NCBI RefSeq assembly: GCF_025963695.1 | Contig: NZ_JAOQAH010000089.1 | Coordinates: 1 to 59,293, forward strand | Length of the DNA stretch: 59,293 nucleotides | Reading direction: 5' to 3' | DNA from: Segetibacter sp. | Lineage (GTDB): Bacteria; Bacteroidota; Bacteroidia; Chitinophagales; Chitinophagaceae | Shown here: positions 18,458 to 26,886 of the stretch, one piece after another | How the letters are laid out: each line of letters opens with the position of its first letter | Position numbering within the stretch: position 1 is the stretch's first letter | Notes under the pieces: generated by a model | Databases searched by the model: none | What the model was told of the DNA's origin: nothing | Seen by the model: the letters and a program-made list of their open reading frames with translations, nothing else | Made by a program: the position numbers and the translations under genes

Positions 18458-19492
18458 ATGTTAACGAAACAACAAGACCTGGCAGCAATTTGTGCAATTA
18501 CACTACCTAAAGATCAGTATGCCCATGAAGGTGCTCAAAATGAATGGTGGTGGCATGTTGGTACTTTGAAAAGTTCTGATGGCCGCAAATTTGGCTTCGA
18601 AATAAATGCAGCAGGGAAGTCTTCATATGCTTTCACCCAGATCGAAATTACCGACGTGCAGAATCAATGTAATTATCAAAAAGTGAACCCTATTATTGCA
18701 CGCCCATCCAATTGGGCACAATACAATATAGCGGAACCTTGGTATGTTCAATTATCGGGACCAGCGGCCAATCTAACTAATGGTGCTATATTAATGCAGT
18801 CAATTGATGGCAATCCCTTAAATATGGGAGTTAAAGCCAGTTTCATTGATGTCGCTAGCAATGTCTCTTGCCAACTTAATCTTAGTCTTTATCAACAAGG
18901 TTCGCCCCTACTCGTTTGGGGCACTGGTTGTAAACTGGTAAATTCTGGCGGTACAAGCCCCTTAACCAAGAACAATTATTATTATTCGCTCACTCATTTA
19001 CGGGCAACCGGTTCGATAACAATTGGGGACGAAGTAGTGCACGTTACCGGCCTTACCTGGATGGATCATGAATATGGAGCCTTCCCTGATAATTCGACAT
19101 GGACTTTACAGGACATCCAATTAAGTAATGGTATGCATTTATCAAATTTTACAAACGTTGGCGATGTTCCCAAAGAAAACATCCCGATGATTTCGAATGC
19201 AACTATATTATTTCAGAATGGTAAAAGTATATATGTTAAAACCGTAACCACGCCGATGGAACCTATTTTTACCAGCAACAAGGAAATTACATATTATTTA
19301 AAATTTAAAGTAGAAATAAATAGTTCTGAACTAACCGCGACTTTTATAGTTAATAGCTTATATCCTGACCAATTATTTAAAGACGAAGCCGGTCCTGATG
19401 TATATGAGGGAGTTGCCGAATGTCACGCCCGTTTTGGCAGTTCAGATGAGATTGTTTTCGGAACAGCATGGATCGAACAAAATCTAGGTTAG
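18458..19492 (+). CDS. CrtC/AttH-type lipocalin-like protein
   Basis: A 344-residue protein with the hallmarks of the CrtC (hydroxyneurosporene synthase)/AttH group: H23-E24 and E29-W-W-W-H (NEWWWHVGTL) near the N-terminus, and W201-M-D-H-E-Y-G (WMDHEYG) at the start of the second lipocalin-like half. No signal peptide. The family includes carotenoid 1,2-hydratases and proteins in secondary-metabolite clusters. It is 117 bp downstream of lanM on the same strand with no terminator seen between, so it may be co-transcribed. A tailoring, binding or immunity role is inference. Confidence 0.75.
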   Translation: MLTKQQDLAAICAITLPKDQYAHEGAQNEWWWHVGTLKSSDGRKFGFEINAAGKSSYAFTQIEITDVQNQCNYQKVNPIIARPSNWAQYNIAEPWYVQLSGPAANLTNGAILMQSIDGNPLNMGVKASFIDVASNVSCQLNLSLYQQGSPLLVWGTGCKLVNSGGTSPLTKNNYYYSLTHLRATGSITIGDEVVHVTGLTWMDHEYGAFPDNSTWTLQDIQLSNGMHLSNFTNVGDVPKENIPMISNATILFQNGKSIYVKTVTTPMEPIFTSNKEITYYLKFKVEINSSELTATFIVNSLYPDQLFKDEAGPDVYEGVAECHARFGSSDEIVFGTAWIEQNLG

Positions 19493-19641
19493 TTCTTCTA
19501 TTCACTCGACAATAATCAGAATATTTCAGGTATCGGATTTCTGTCCTGCTACCATATCTCCTACACAGCTCTCCGTACCGTTCCTCAAGGCAACTACCCA
19601 GGCAAATCACCATAATTTTATTATCAAAAACTAAAATCCCA

Positions 19642-20100
19642 ATGATTGCAGCGTATAGTGCCTCCAACATTATAGAACACCAGATTGATACAACCAAGGT
19701 AGACATTTTTGTAGACCAGGATTTTGTACCTGGAATGGACATAATGAATGAAGCGGCAAAGTCTCTTGGTCTTGAGATAATAGTGATTTCAGCCAAACGT
19801 GATACAATTATCGTTCATGGAGCGATAGTTGAACCTGCCAAAATGAGCAATCATCTTGTAGGTCATGCAGTAGATGTAAACATTATAGTTTTGCAAACAA
19901 AAGAATACTACAATTCTGTAAAGATGGAATCTTCAACAGGAGTCGTACGGCAGTTTATTGAAACAGTAAAGCAGAAAGGCTTGCGCTGGGGCGGCGACTT
20001 CCACGAAAAAGACCCTGTTCATTTTGACGATGGACTGAATATCAGAAATCCAGAAGAGTATAAGCAGAAAATAAACGAATATTTCGGTAAATCTTGCTAA
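19642..20100 (+). CDS. M15 family peptidase (D-Ala-D-Ala carboxypeptidase / L,D-endopeptidase type)
   Basis: A 152-residue protein with the M15 zinc motif S69-x-H71-x-x-G74-x-A76-x-D78 (SNHLVGHAVDVN) and the second motif GLRWGGDFHEKDPVHFD, where H127 is the third ligand. Close in size and motif to phage-type L-Ala-D-Glu endopeptidases. It cleaves peptide stems of peptidoglycan. No signal peptide is seen. With the GH108 enzyme it is the second peptidoglycan hydrolase in the element. Confidence 0.85.
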   Translation: MIAAYSASNIIEHQIDTTKVDIFVDQDFVPGMDIMNEAAKSLGLEIIVISAKRDTIIVHGAIVEPAKMSNHLVGHAVDVNIIVLQTKEYYNSVKMESSTGVVRQFIETVKQKGLRWGGDFHEKDPVHFDDGLNIRNPEEYKQKINEYFGKSC

Positions 20101-20141
20101 CTCAATTAAACATTCATTCTTTACATCTTAACACTTCTGAA

Positions 20142-20445
20142 ATGAAACACAAGAAACACTTTCATGTATTTCTCATGCCGGCGATTCTAATTTTTATGAT
20201 TGCCTTTTAGCTGCGGTCCGGCCCTCCACTGCAACCAGCAAGTCTTTTCACAAACTGAAACTACCAAACCACAAGCTTTAAATCTAATGGATAAAGCCGT
20301 TGAAAATTTCCAGCTTCATCAAAGTGAAGTAGCAGCTCTCAAAAGCAATATCCAAAGCCTTTACACAACCGAATCGCAGCGACCGAAAAATTTGGAGACC
20401 ATAAAAATGTGGGATAAAATGCTTGACAGTACAGGAAATCTTTAG
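20142..20445 (+). pseudogene. frameshifted small lipoprotein
   Basis: The ATG at 20142 gives MKHKKHFHVFLMPAILIFMI-AF and then a stop. Shifting frame at the TTTT run continues as SCGPALHCNQQVFSQTETT and so on to 20445. Joined, they make a lipoprotein signal with lipobox Cys, then a short helical protein (KAVENFQLHQSEVAALKSNI). Either a one-base frameshift or a sequencing error. Family unknown. Confidence 0.6.
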
Positions 20446-20825
20446 GGGGGTTTTTAAGCCGCTGGCAGAGGGAAACTAAATTAAATCCCGTCCTCGTCCG
20501 GACAAATATAGCTTTCAATACTCTTGATGCTAATGTGAAATACTATTAATGAAAGCTGGAGAATAGTGATAAGCATTTTTCAGTATACGGATAGCAGCAA
20601 TACTCATAGCTATGCCGCAAACCTCTGCTACAGTTTTTTCGCCTGGTTGTTGTTCTTCATCTTCATCAACACATTCTTCCATCGATAGCCTTGTACCGTT
20701 GTTGCTCGAAGACGCAACAACGGTTGCTATGCTGCCAAGTTTGTCGAAGCAACTACTATCAGTACAAGTGAGTGACACAACGATGTTTAATCAAGGAATT
20801 AAAGCCGGTTTAACAAAAGAATTTC
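20446..20825. other. non-coding stretch with repeats
   Basis: No supported gene. It has a perfect 10-bp hairpin (CCGTTGTTGC / GCAACAACGG, about 20696-20723) and one copy of a dispersed 20-bp repeat (20762-20781). Overlapping frames on both strands have no recognisable family. Confidence 0.45.
20762..20787 (+). repeat. dispersed repeat, copy 1
   Basis: GTACAAGTGAGTGACACAAC followed by GATGTT. The first 20 bases recur exactly, on the other strand, at 40905-40924; related copies occur elsewhere in the window. Confidence 0.7.
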
Positions 20826-21412
20826 TTATACCTTCTTCTCCCCCAGTTTTTTCTTGACCATCAAACTTACACGATAAAGAAGGAGCACACTCAATATGGA
20901 GATACACACCATTACATTGCCAACCGTATTGTAGTGTTCGAGGGGACTGAACTCTGTTTTTTGCTGTACGATCATTCCTGCAGCCGCAGCGGCTATGCCA
21001 CCCGCTATTTGTTGTAATGACGAATTAATACTCATGAATGCTCCACGGTCTGCGAGGCCGGGTATGGCTGTTGTTAATGCAACTGCAGGAACCATGCGAC
21101 TTAGTATTCCCATCATCATTAATACATTTACGATCATTACTAACCACAGGGTGTTACTAACATATTGGTATAGATAACAACCACGACTATCATCGATGCG
21201 GATGCAATAGTATATAAAGTAAACTTGTCTATGCGGTCGGCAATGCGCCCTATAAGCGGCATAATGACAAGAGAACTGCACCCGGAAACCATAAATAATA
21301 AGGGCAATTGTTCATGTGTCACTTCCAGGTTGTTGACTGCAAAAGCACTACTCATGGGCATCATCATAAACCCGCCGATAGACAGAAAGGCGGTGGAGAG
21401 ATGATTTTTCAA
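20826..21412 (-). pseudogene. MFS transporter fragment (frameshifted, N-terminal half missing)
   Basis: On the minus strand, one frame gives KNHLSTAFLSIGGFMMMPMS and LIGRIADRIDKFTLYTIASA. A second frame continues NVLMMMGILSRMVPAVALTT, then IPGLADRGAFMSINSSLQQI and a C-terminal helix. Together they make the second half of a 12-TM major facilitator. The frame switches around 21165-21180 and no N-terminal half is present: it ends abruptly against the DUF1016 fragment near 21410. Confidence 0.85.
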
Positions 21413-21785
21413 ACATTGTCATTAAGGCTGGAAAGGGAATACGGTAAAGGTTTTTCAGAAAAAAATTTAAGAAGAGTAGTTCAATTTTACCAAGTGTTTC
21501 CTGATTATACCATTGTCGTATCGCTGATACGACAATTAAGCTGGACGCATTTCATTGCGCTCATCCCCCTAAAAATGAGTTGCAGCGGGATTTTTACACT
21601 CAAATGTGCCGGCTGGAAAAGTGGAGCCGTAGCTACGTTACTTAAAAAAATACAATCGATGCTCTTTGAGCGCACCGCTATCTCAAAAAAAACAGACGAA
21701 CTCGCCTCGTTAGAATTATAACAATTAAAACAGAAGGATACCCTTACACCTGATCTTGTTTTCAGAGATCCCTATATTGAGGTAG
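21409..21785 (+). pseudogene. DUF1016/YhcG-type nuclease fragment
   Basis: The plus strand reads QTLSLRLEREYGKGFSEKNL and RRVVQFYQVFP, the conserved start of DUF1016 N-terminal domains. It then shifts frame (NELQRDFYTQMCRLEKWS) and shifts back (LLKKIQSMLFERTAISKKTD). It passes a stop at 21719-21721 and continues LKQKDTLTPDLVFRDPYI before homology ends. Two frameshifts, an internal stop and loss of the C-terminal nuclease domain make it a clear pseudogene, abutting the MFS fragment. Confidence 0.85.
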
Positions 21786-21790
21786 AATTT

Positions 21791-22303
21791 TCAATTCTTC
21801 TTCCACGCATTATCCATCTTTACCCTAATCGTCTTCTTACTATTGATATAAAGATAATTCCACGCCTTTTTATATTGAATACTTTCAGCTTCTTTATATC
21901 TTACTGCAGTATTACTATTTATAAGCTGCTTGCCTAATGAAAAAAGGTAAGTAGCCGTTAGAAAAACCATCATCCAGAAAAGTAGTTTTCCAAAAACGAT
22001 TCTATAGTACTCACTTGCATAATGTTCTGGAAAGAGCAAGAGTCTATATTGCCTTGTTATACTTTTTGGCTGAGCTTGAATAATGCCTTCCAGCCTTAAT
22101 ATTCCTTCATTAACTGTTGAAGTTATAGGTTTCAAGTCGGTAGTGGGAGCACTAACCTGTATGTTGCTTAACTTAAGTTCAAAGTCATCTACTTTGTTAT
22201 TCAAATCCGCGACAACTGCCATCAATTTTGAATGTTGTTGTTTCAATTCTTTAAGCTCTTCCAGCACTTCGGTTAACACCGTGTGCATGATTTCAGTTTC
22301 CAT
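21791..22303 (-). CDS. mobilization-associated membrane protein, unknown
   Basis: A 170-residue protein. I chose the ATG at 22303 over an upstream TTG. Residues 1-50 form a coiled coil (EVLEELKELKQQHSKLMAVV). One membrane helix lies near 105-130 (LLFWMMVFLTATYLFSLGKQ), followed by a basic tail. Lies 14 bp downstream of mobA, same operon. Proteins of this layout often follow MobA in Bacteroidota mobilizable elements; they may help dock the relaxosome, but this is inference. Confidence 0.65.
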   Translation of the reverse strand: METEIMHTVLTEVLEELKELKQQHSKLMAVVADLNNKVDDFELKLSNIQVSAPTTDLKPITSTVNEGILRLEGIIQAQPKSITRQYRLLLFPEHYASEYYRIVFGKLLFWMMVFLTATYLFSLGKQLINSNTAVRYKEAESIQYKKAWNYLYINSKKTIRVKMDNAWKKN

Positions 22304-22317
22304 AATTTTCAACTGTT

Positions 22318-23247
22318 TTATAAGTGTTGAGATTGCCTTTTTTTCTTTCGCTTTTGTTTTAGAAAGCCCTTGTCTATTTCTTGATTGTTCATCGACGGTT
22401 TCATCAGTACATCTATAATCCTTTCTTTATTGTCCTGGAAGCTGGAGGCATTGGAACTTGCATCTTGATGAAGTGCGGGAACTACTTGTGTGCTTTGTTT
22501 TTGAGCTTGTGACCATTGCTGTTGAGCAAGAATTTTTTCAATGGTTGCTAAAGAGTAATTAAGTTCACTGCCTTTCACCGTTACTTTCTTTTCATCAGCA
22601 AAACTTATCCCTCTTCCTTTTATAATTGTGTATCCTCTCCTATTCATAGAGACTTTAAATTGCTCCAGGTTGCAACTCTCCTTTAATGCCTGCTGGATAT
22701 GGTTTCTTAGTAGTTCTTTTCGCTGATCAAAACGAGGAATATTTCTTTGCTCTTTTGATAAATATCTTCTTGGGCTAAGCACTTGTTTTAACTCATACTT
22801 TAACTCCATTTTCCGGCAGTACTTTGCCATCTTCTGGTAGTTGTTACTATCACTTACAGTTCGCTTATCAAAGCCGATTCTGTTTGCTACAATATGTAGA
22901 TGTTGATGGTCCGTATCACGATGAGTAATTGCGATGTATTGATTGTTTTCAAAGCCCAGATCTTTGGCGCAATGTTCACTCATTTCCATCAGCTTATCCT
23001 TGCTTAAATTCTCGCCGGGTGAAAGGCTTAAAGTAACATGCAATACAGGCTTACAAAGCTTGCTATTTAACCTCCTTACTTCATTAAATTGTTGCACCAA
23101 TTCTTTCTCATTTCCGAAGCATTTGTTGAACATTAAAACCTCTGCTCTATCCTTCATTACCTGCTCATTTTTCAGTTGTATTTTATCATGTAAACAGTAG
23201 GCAATGCATCCTCTAAAGGACTTTCCTGTTGATATTTTTCCAATCAT
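22318..23247 (-). CDS. mobA: MobA-type relaxase
   Basis: A 309-residue relaxase/mobilization nuclease. The three-His motif is in H109-RDTD-H114-Q-H116-L-H118-IVANR, the metal site of Bacteroides-type MobA enzymes. The probable catalytic Tyr lies near the N-terminus (Y17 in GCIAYCLHD). The C-terminal third is basic. It nicks oriT and carries the strand to the recipient. Its ATG overlaps the mobC stop by 4 bp (ATGA), showing translational coupling. Confidence 0.92.
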   Translation of the reverse strand: MIGKISTGKSFRGCIAYCLHDKIQLKNEQVMKDRAEVLMFNKCFGNEKELVQQFNEVRRLNSKLCKPVLHVTLSLSPGENLSKDKLMEMSEHCAKDLGFENNQYIAITHRDTDHQHLHIVANRIGFDKRTVSDSNNYQKMAKYCRKMELKYELKQVLSPRRYLSKEQRNIPRFDQRKELLRNHIQQALKESCNLEQFKVSMNRRGYTIIKGRGISFADEKKVTVKGSELNYSLATIEKILAQQQWSQAQKQSTQVVPALHQDASSNASSFQDNKERIIDVLMKPSMNNQEIDKGFLKQKRKKKRQSQHL

Positions 23248-23624
23248 TGAAAGTAATTTTTGAAGTCATTTATAAACTGCTTTAACCGTTCAACTATCCA
23301 TTGTAATTCTGCTCTTTCAATTGGGCTTAATTCATCAAAACTGTTTCGCTTTCTTGCTATCTGGTTTACGTTTGCAGCTATGTGGTTTACGGTTGCGATG
23401 CCTTGCAAAACTTCTTTGGGAAGTACTTTTTTTCGTATGTCAACCTGTCCTTTTAAACCAAGCGTTCTTAAAAATTCTGAAACACTTACATTGGCCGCTT
23501 TTGCTTTATGCTCAATGATTGTTCGCTCAACCAATGTACACATTACGGCAAGCTGCTCGCTTCGCTTCACCTGTTTTCTTGGTCTCCCACCTTTATGTTT
23601 TGTATAGTCTTTCTCGCTTTCCAT
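23244..23624 (-). CDS. mobC: MobC relaxosome accessory protein
   Basis: A 126-residue protein with a basic N-terminus (HKGGRPRKQVKRSEQ), a ribbon-helix-helix-like region (KAKAANVSVSEFLRTLGL) and the MobC-typical NHIAANVNQIARKRNSF. It binds oriT and helps MobA open the DNA. Coupled to mobA. Confidence 0.9.
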   Translation of the reverse strand: MESEKDYTKHKGGRPRKQVKRSEQLAVMCTLVERTIIEHKAKAANVSVSEFLRTLGLKGQVDIRKKVLPKEVLQGIATVNHIAANVNQIARKRNSFDELSPIERAELQWIVERLKQFINDFKNYFQ

Positions 23625-23664
23625 ATCTTCAGGTTTTTCTTTACGAATGCGACAGCATGAGGAA

Positions 23665-23701
23665 AGCCAGCAGTTTTGACGAAGTCAAAACATAGCTGGC
23701 T
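23665..23701. other. candidate oriT hairpin
   Basis: Interrupted inverted repeat in the short gap upstream of mobC: AGCCAGC, A, GTTTTGAC, GAA, GTCAAAAC, ATA, GCTGGCT. Two perfect arm pairs (7 and 8 bp). Its position directly before mobC-mobA is typical of oriT, but the nic site is not identified. Confidence 0.5.
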
Positions 23702-23717
23702 ACCAACTACCAAAAAT

Positions 23718-24605
23718 TCAAAGATGCCTTTGTAACCGCTGGCTCTGCTTATGTTGTTCACCTCGGTGAATGAGATAATCATTTAAATCTTTATGGTGTT
23801 GATAAAGCCGACTTTGGTCTACATATTTTTTGCTCCAGGTTAATGCGTTTTGTAAATGCTTCAAACCCGCGCTATCTCTGTCTAAATACAACTTAATTTG
23901 TTGATGTTGTTCCATCACCTGCCGGCTCTTTTCAAGAAAAGAAAGAGAGTTTAATACAAGAAAATTTGTCAGAGCTATAGAATTATTCTGATGAAGGGTT
24001 TGAAAAGAAAGAAAGCTAAACATGCCTTCAAACACACTAATATTTTCAGAATTATTGTTTATGATCGTAACATCTTTCGGGCTTGCACTTCCTTTAAAAT
24101 ATTCGTTTCTCAACTCGTAACCACCGCTATTATTTTTAAGCGCGATGGCAGTATGTTTCTTATCATAAACAACAAAATCTACTTCCTTACAAAATGATTT
24201 TGCAACGGTTAATGATACCTTTCTTTGGGATAAATATGCAGTTAATTCCGGGGCTTGAATTTCTCTTACATCCATCACTTCAATGTGTCCTTTTTCACCT
24301 GCATTTGTTGGCTTTTGTGAGAGGGATTTATGCTGGTGAAAAGAAAAATTATGCTCTAATTTTTGTAGTGTCTCATGGAGTGGGCAATGGTGGTATAGCA
24401 AAGCAAAATCGACCACGTTGCCACCTTTGCCTTCTCCATGATCGTACCATTGGTTTAATACTCTGTTCACTTTAAAAGACGCCGTCTTTTCATTTCTTAA
24501 GGGTGACAAATACCAGTAGTCATTGTTCCTTACTTTTTCCGGTTGAAAACCTAAAGCATAGAGGTACTCAACCAAATCTATTTGGTTCGCTTCTGCACAA
24601 TTCAT
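23718..24605 (-). CDS. toprim/CHC2-type primase-like protein
   Basis: About 295 residues from the ATG at 24605 (a TTG nine codons earlier is possible). The N-terminal zinc-finger-like region reads NDYWYLSPLRNEKTASFKVN and GEGKGGNVVDFALLYH, the CHC2 primase pattern without most cysteines. The C-terminal toprim region has ISVFEGMFSFLSF and LYLDRDSAGLKHL. It probably makes primers for the transferred strand or for element replication. Typical neighbour of mobC in Bacteroidota elements. Confidence 0.82.
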   Translation of the reverse strand: MNCAEANQIDLVEYLYALGFQPEKVRNNDYWYLSPLRNEKTASFKVNRVLNQWYDHGEGKGGNVVDFALLYHHCPLHETLQKLEHNFSFHQHKSLSQKPTNAGEKGHIEVMDVREIQAPELTAYLSQRKVSLTVAKSFCKEVDFVVYDKKHTAIALKNNSGGYELRNEYFKGSASPKDVTIINNNSENISVFEGMFSFLSFQTLHQNNSIALTNFLVLNSLSFLEKSRQVMEQHQQIKLYLDRDSAGLKHLQNALTWSKKYVDQSRLYQHHKDLNDYLIHRGEQHKQSQRLQRHL

Positions 24606-24647
24606 AACGCAGTTTGTAAAAGAAATTTTCAAATAATGCTGAAGAGA

Positions 24648-24980
24648 TTATCCCTGGATCGCATTCATCTTTCCTGACTCCAATAGTCTTTGGATGTCTT
24701 CATAGTCGTAGAAGTGAACGCCACCAATTTTAGTATATGGGATAACTCCGGTAGATTTAAGTGTTTGCAAAGTGCCGGGAGAAATTTTGAGAAGCCTTCT
24801 TAACTCATGCGACTTTAACCACTTTTTTGGCACTACCCCCGATTGCTTTTTTAAAGCCAATAACAGTTCTTCCAACAATTGTTTTTTGAACTGCTGCAAG
24901 TCATCAATAGTTATAAGTTGATGAGCAAAAATTTTTTGAGGATAAGTCTCCTCCCCTGTTTTGTTGAATGTTCTTTCCAT
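24648..24980 (-). CDS. helix-turn-helix excisionase-like protein
   Basis: About 110 residues from the ATG at 24980. The C-terminal half is a MerR/excisionase-like winged HTH: WLKSHELRRLLKISPGTLQT, then IPYTKIGGVHFYDYEDIQRL. Proteins like this sit beside integrases in Bacteroidota elements, where they direct excision or control mobilization genes. Confidence 0.8.
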   Translation of the reverse strand: MERTFNKTGEETYPQKIFAHQLITIDDLQQFKKQLLEELLLALKKQSGVVPKKWLKSHELRRLLKISPGTLQTLKSTGVIPYTKIGGVHFYDYEDIQRLLESGKMNAIQG

Positions 24981-25270
24981 AACGCACAATTTTCATATTC
25001 ACTTCTATAACATCAACGTGATGTTGTTCAGTTATAAAAGTATGTTTAAAGATTGATAGATCAAATTGATAATAGTCAATAAATTTCAGAGTTAAAGATT
25101 ATCCTGGCACCTGTAAATAGTATAGTTCAATCTGCGTTAACCGACCGATATCGTTACACGGTTGAACCTTTAAAAGCCAAATAATATTGTTTAATAGCAA
25201 AACTAAACAGCTTACTTATCGCTACCAATCCTGTTCAAATTTTAGACAGGATAGTATCTTAACAGGCATA
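24981..25270. other. intergenic region upstream of the mobilization genes
   Basis: No gene seen. Probably carries the promoter of the HTH-primase-mob operon on the minus strand, and lies downstream of the integrase terminator. Confidence 0.45.
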
Positions 25271-25295
25271 AAAAAAGGCTCCTGTAAGAAGCCTT
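25271..25295 (-). terminator. terminator of the integrase gene
   Basis: 6-bp stem AAGGCT / AGCCTT followed on the minus strand by a T-run, about 25 bp after the integrase stop. Confidence 0.65.
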
Positions 25296-25317
25296 ACAAA
25301 CCTTGTCTAATAAAAAG

Positions 25318-26583
25318 CTACTCTTCACCCGCTCTCATAATACCCACTTCATTTACTTTATCGTTTAACTTTTGCTTCAACAATTTCATATCATCACTTA
25401 ACTTGCTCTCGATCACTTTTGCATATACCTGAGTAGTAGTAATCTTTGTATGTCCTAACATCTTACTTACAGACTCAATAGGCACACCGTTAGACAATGT
25501 TATAGTAGTTGCGAATGTATGTCGGGCAAGATGAAAGGTGAGGTTCTTATCTATTTTGCATACGTCCGCCAGTTCTTTTAAATACCCATTCAATCTTTGG
25601 TTTGATATATTGGGGAACATTGTTCCATCGTTTAAACTCTTTGGGTTGTTTTTGTATTTTTCTATGATCTCTTTTGCCTTGGGTAGCAAAGGGATTTTAA
25701 CGGGCGTACCAGTTTTTTGACGCTGAGTTGTAAGCCAATAATCACCATCTATACCGCGGATAAAATTACCCGGAGTTAGCTTCATCGCATCGGTATATGC
25801 AAGTCCGGTATAGCAACTAAATACAAAAAGATCCTTCACATACTGAAGTCTTTCAAACTCAAAATTTTTCCTTTCAATTCGGTCCAACTCTTTGGCTGAC
25901 AAATAACCTCTTTCGTACTTTGTGAACTTTAGCTTGTATGCCTTGAACGGGTCTTTTTCCAGCCACTCATTTTTCAATGCGACATTGATCATTTTCCTAA
26001 ACCGTTCCATGTGTTTCATTACACCATTATTTGAAAGCGCTTTATGATGATCTAAGGGCTTAAATGATTTTAGAAAATACTCAAACTCTGTAACGAATTT
26101 ATAATTGATATCCTTCAAAGAAATATCGGCGAGATGTAATCGTTCCTTCAAGAATTTCTGTAGATACTTTTGAGTTGTAAAATAATTTTTTAGTGTGCCC
26201 CAACAGATGGTATCCTTCATATCCTGGTTGTGATAAGTTGTAAGTTTGAAAAGTGTCATCTCATTTTCATCGTGACCATAATAAGCCTTTTTGAAAGTAT
26301 CAATGTTGATCACCTGTTTCTTTATCGTCATGTCACGGTAACACTCTACAAACGATGATCGCATCTGCTCCAAGTAATTATTCAATACTTTGAATTCCTC
26401 CTTCTTTGTCTTTGCCATTCCTTTTTGATCGTTCCAGTCCTCTAACTTTATTTTCTGTTTCGTTGCGAGTTCGATCCTCTTGCCGTTGATAGTTATCCGG
26501 GCATAAATAGGAAATTTTTCTTCGTTCAACCTTTCTTTCCTAAGACGAAAAATCACGCTGAACGTGTTAGCTTTCTTTTCCAT
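25318..26583 (-). CDS. int: tyrosine recombinase (element integrase)
   Basis: A 421-residue integrase with an arm-binding N-terminus (residues 1-90), a SAM-like core-binding domain (about 110-205) and a catalytic domain. The active site shows H351-x-x-R354 (HLARHTF), H378 (GHTK) and the nucleophile Y387. The position of the usual first Arg reads CYTGLAYTD, lacking it, as known for Bacteroides CTnDOT-type integrases. It lies beside the attachment site in tRNA-Pro. Confidence 0.93.
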   Translation of the reverse strand: MEKKANTFSVIFRLRKERLNEEKFPIYARITINGKRIELATKQKIKLEDWNDQKGMAKTKKEEFKVLNNYLEQMRSSFVECYRDMTIKKQVINIDTFKKAYYGHDENEMTLFKLTTYHNQDMKDTICWGTLKNYFTTQKYLQKFLKERLHLADISLKDINYKFVTEFEYFLKSFKPLDHHKALSNNGVMKHMERFRKMINVALKNEWLEKDPFKAYKLKFTKYERGYLSAKELDRIERKNFEFERLQYVKDLFVFSCYTGLAYTDAMKLTPGNFIRGIDGDYWLTTQRQKTGTPVKIPLLPKAKEIIEKYKNNPKSLNDGTMFPNISNQRLNGYLKELADVCKIDKNLTFHLARHTFATTITLSNGVPIESVSKMLGHTKITTTQVYAKVIESKLSDDMKLLKQKLNDKVNEVGIMRAGEE

Positions 26584-26718
26584 TTTCTAAATTTTTAATG
26601 TTGTTTAATAGGAATTGAAATGTTTACAGGAAAAAAGTGTGATAATGACCTGTGAAAACATATTAAAACCGGTTAATTTTATTTAAACAACTCCTTGAAT
26701 TTCAAGTGGTAGCAAAGG

Positions 26719-26768
26719 ATTCGGTTACCAAAAGTAAAATGGTGGTTCTGGTAACCGAATTGGTAACC
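26719..26768. promoter_or_regulatory. candidate integrase/excisionase arm sites, right end
   Basis: Perfect 11-bp inverted repeat ATTCGGTTACC (26719-26729) / GGTAACCGAAT (26750-26760) with a third GGTAACC at 26762-26768. The stretch 26751-26767 is almost the same as 11371-11387 at the other end of the element. Role inferred from position. Confidence 0.5.
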
Positions 26769-26812
26769 TATCATTTGTAGAAATTTGATAAGAATTGATA
26801 TGGCTAAAAAAC

Positions 26813-26848
26813 AAAAAGCCCGCAAAATCAATGTTTTACGAGCTTTTT
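26813..26848 (-). terminator. element-supplied terminator for tRNA-Pro
   Basis: AAAAAGCCCG / CGAGCTTTTT stem (one mismatch, extended by AAAA/TTTT) about 25 bp after the tRNA 3' end. It replaces the terminator now stranded at 11252-11290. The stem is symmetric and may work in both directions. Confidence 0.7.
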
Positions 26849-26868
26849 AATTTTTAATAAAACCAACT

Positions 26869-26886
26869 TTGTCGGGACGACAAGAT
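26869..26886. repeat. right attachment-site direct repeat (in tRNA-Pro 3' end)
   Basis: TTGTCGGGACGACAAGAT, identical to 11295-11312. Bases 26872-26886 are the last 15 nt of tRNA-Pro, so integration kept the tRNA intact. Confidence 0.9.

Larger units (their letters stand above)
11295..26886. mobile_element. integrative mobilizable element in tRNA-Pro(GGG), about 15.6 kb
   Basis: The element is bounded by 18-bp direct repeats (11295-11312 and 26869-26886), the right one forming the 3' end of an intact tRNA-Pro. At the tRNA end are a tyrosine recombinase, an excisionase-like HTH protein, a primase-like protein, MobC, the MobA relaxase and an associated gene, all on the minus strand. No type IV secretion genes are present, so it is mobilizable rather than self-conjugative (inference). 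Cargo: hipB with a broken hipA, a GH108 muramidase, a lanthipeptide locus, a CrtC/AttH-like protein, an M15 peptidase and several pseudogenes. The lanthipeptide part is visibly more AT-rich than the flanking chromosome. Confidence 0.9.

Noticed and set aside
20530..20857. Overlapping ~80-codon frames on both strands around the dispersed repeat
   Set aside because: Neither resembles a family, one would start at GTG within the repeat, and they overlap each other; more likely chance frames in decayed DNA.
23260..23607. 115-codon plus-strand frame opposite mobC
   Set aside because: Antisense shadow of mobC, whose frame matches the family.
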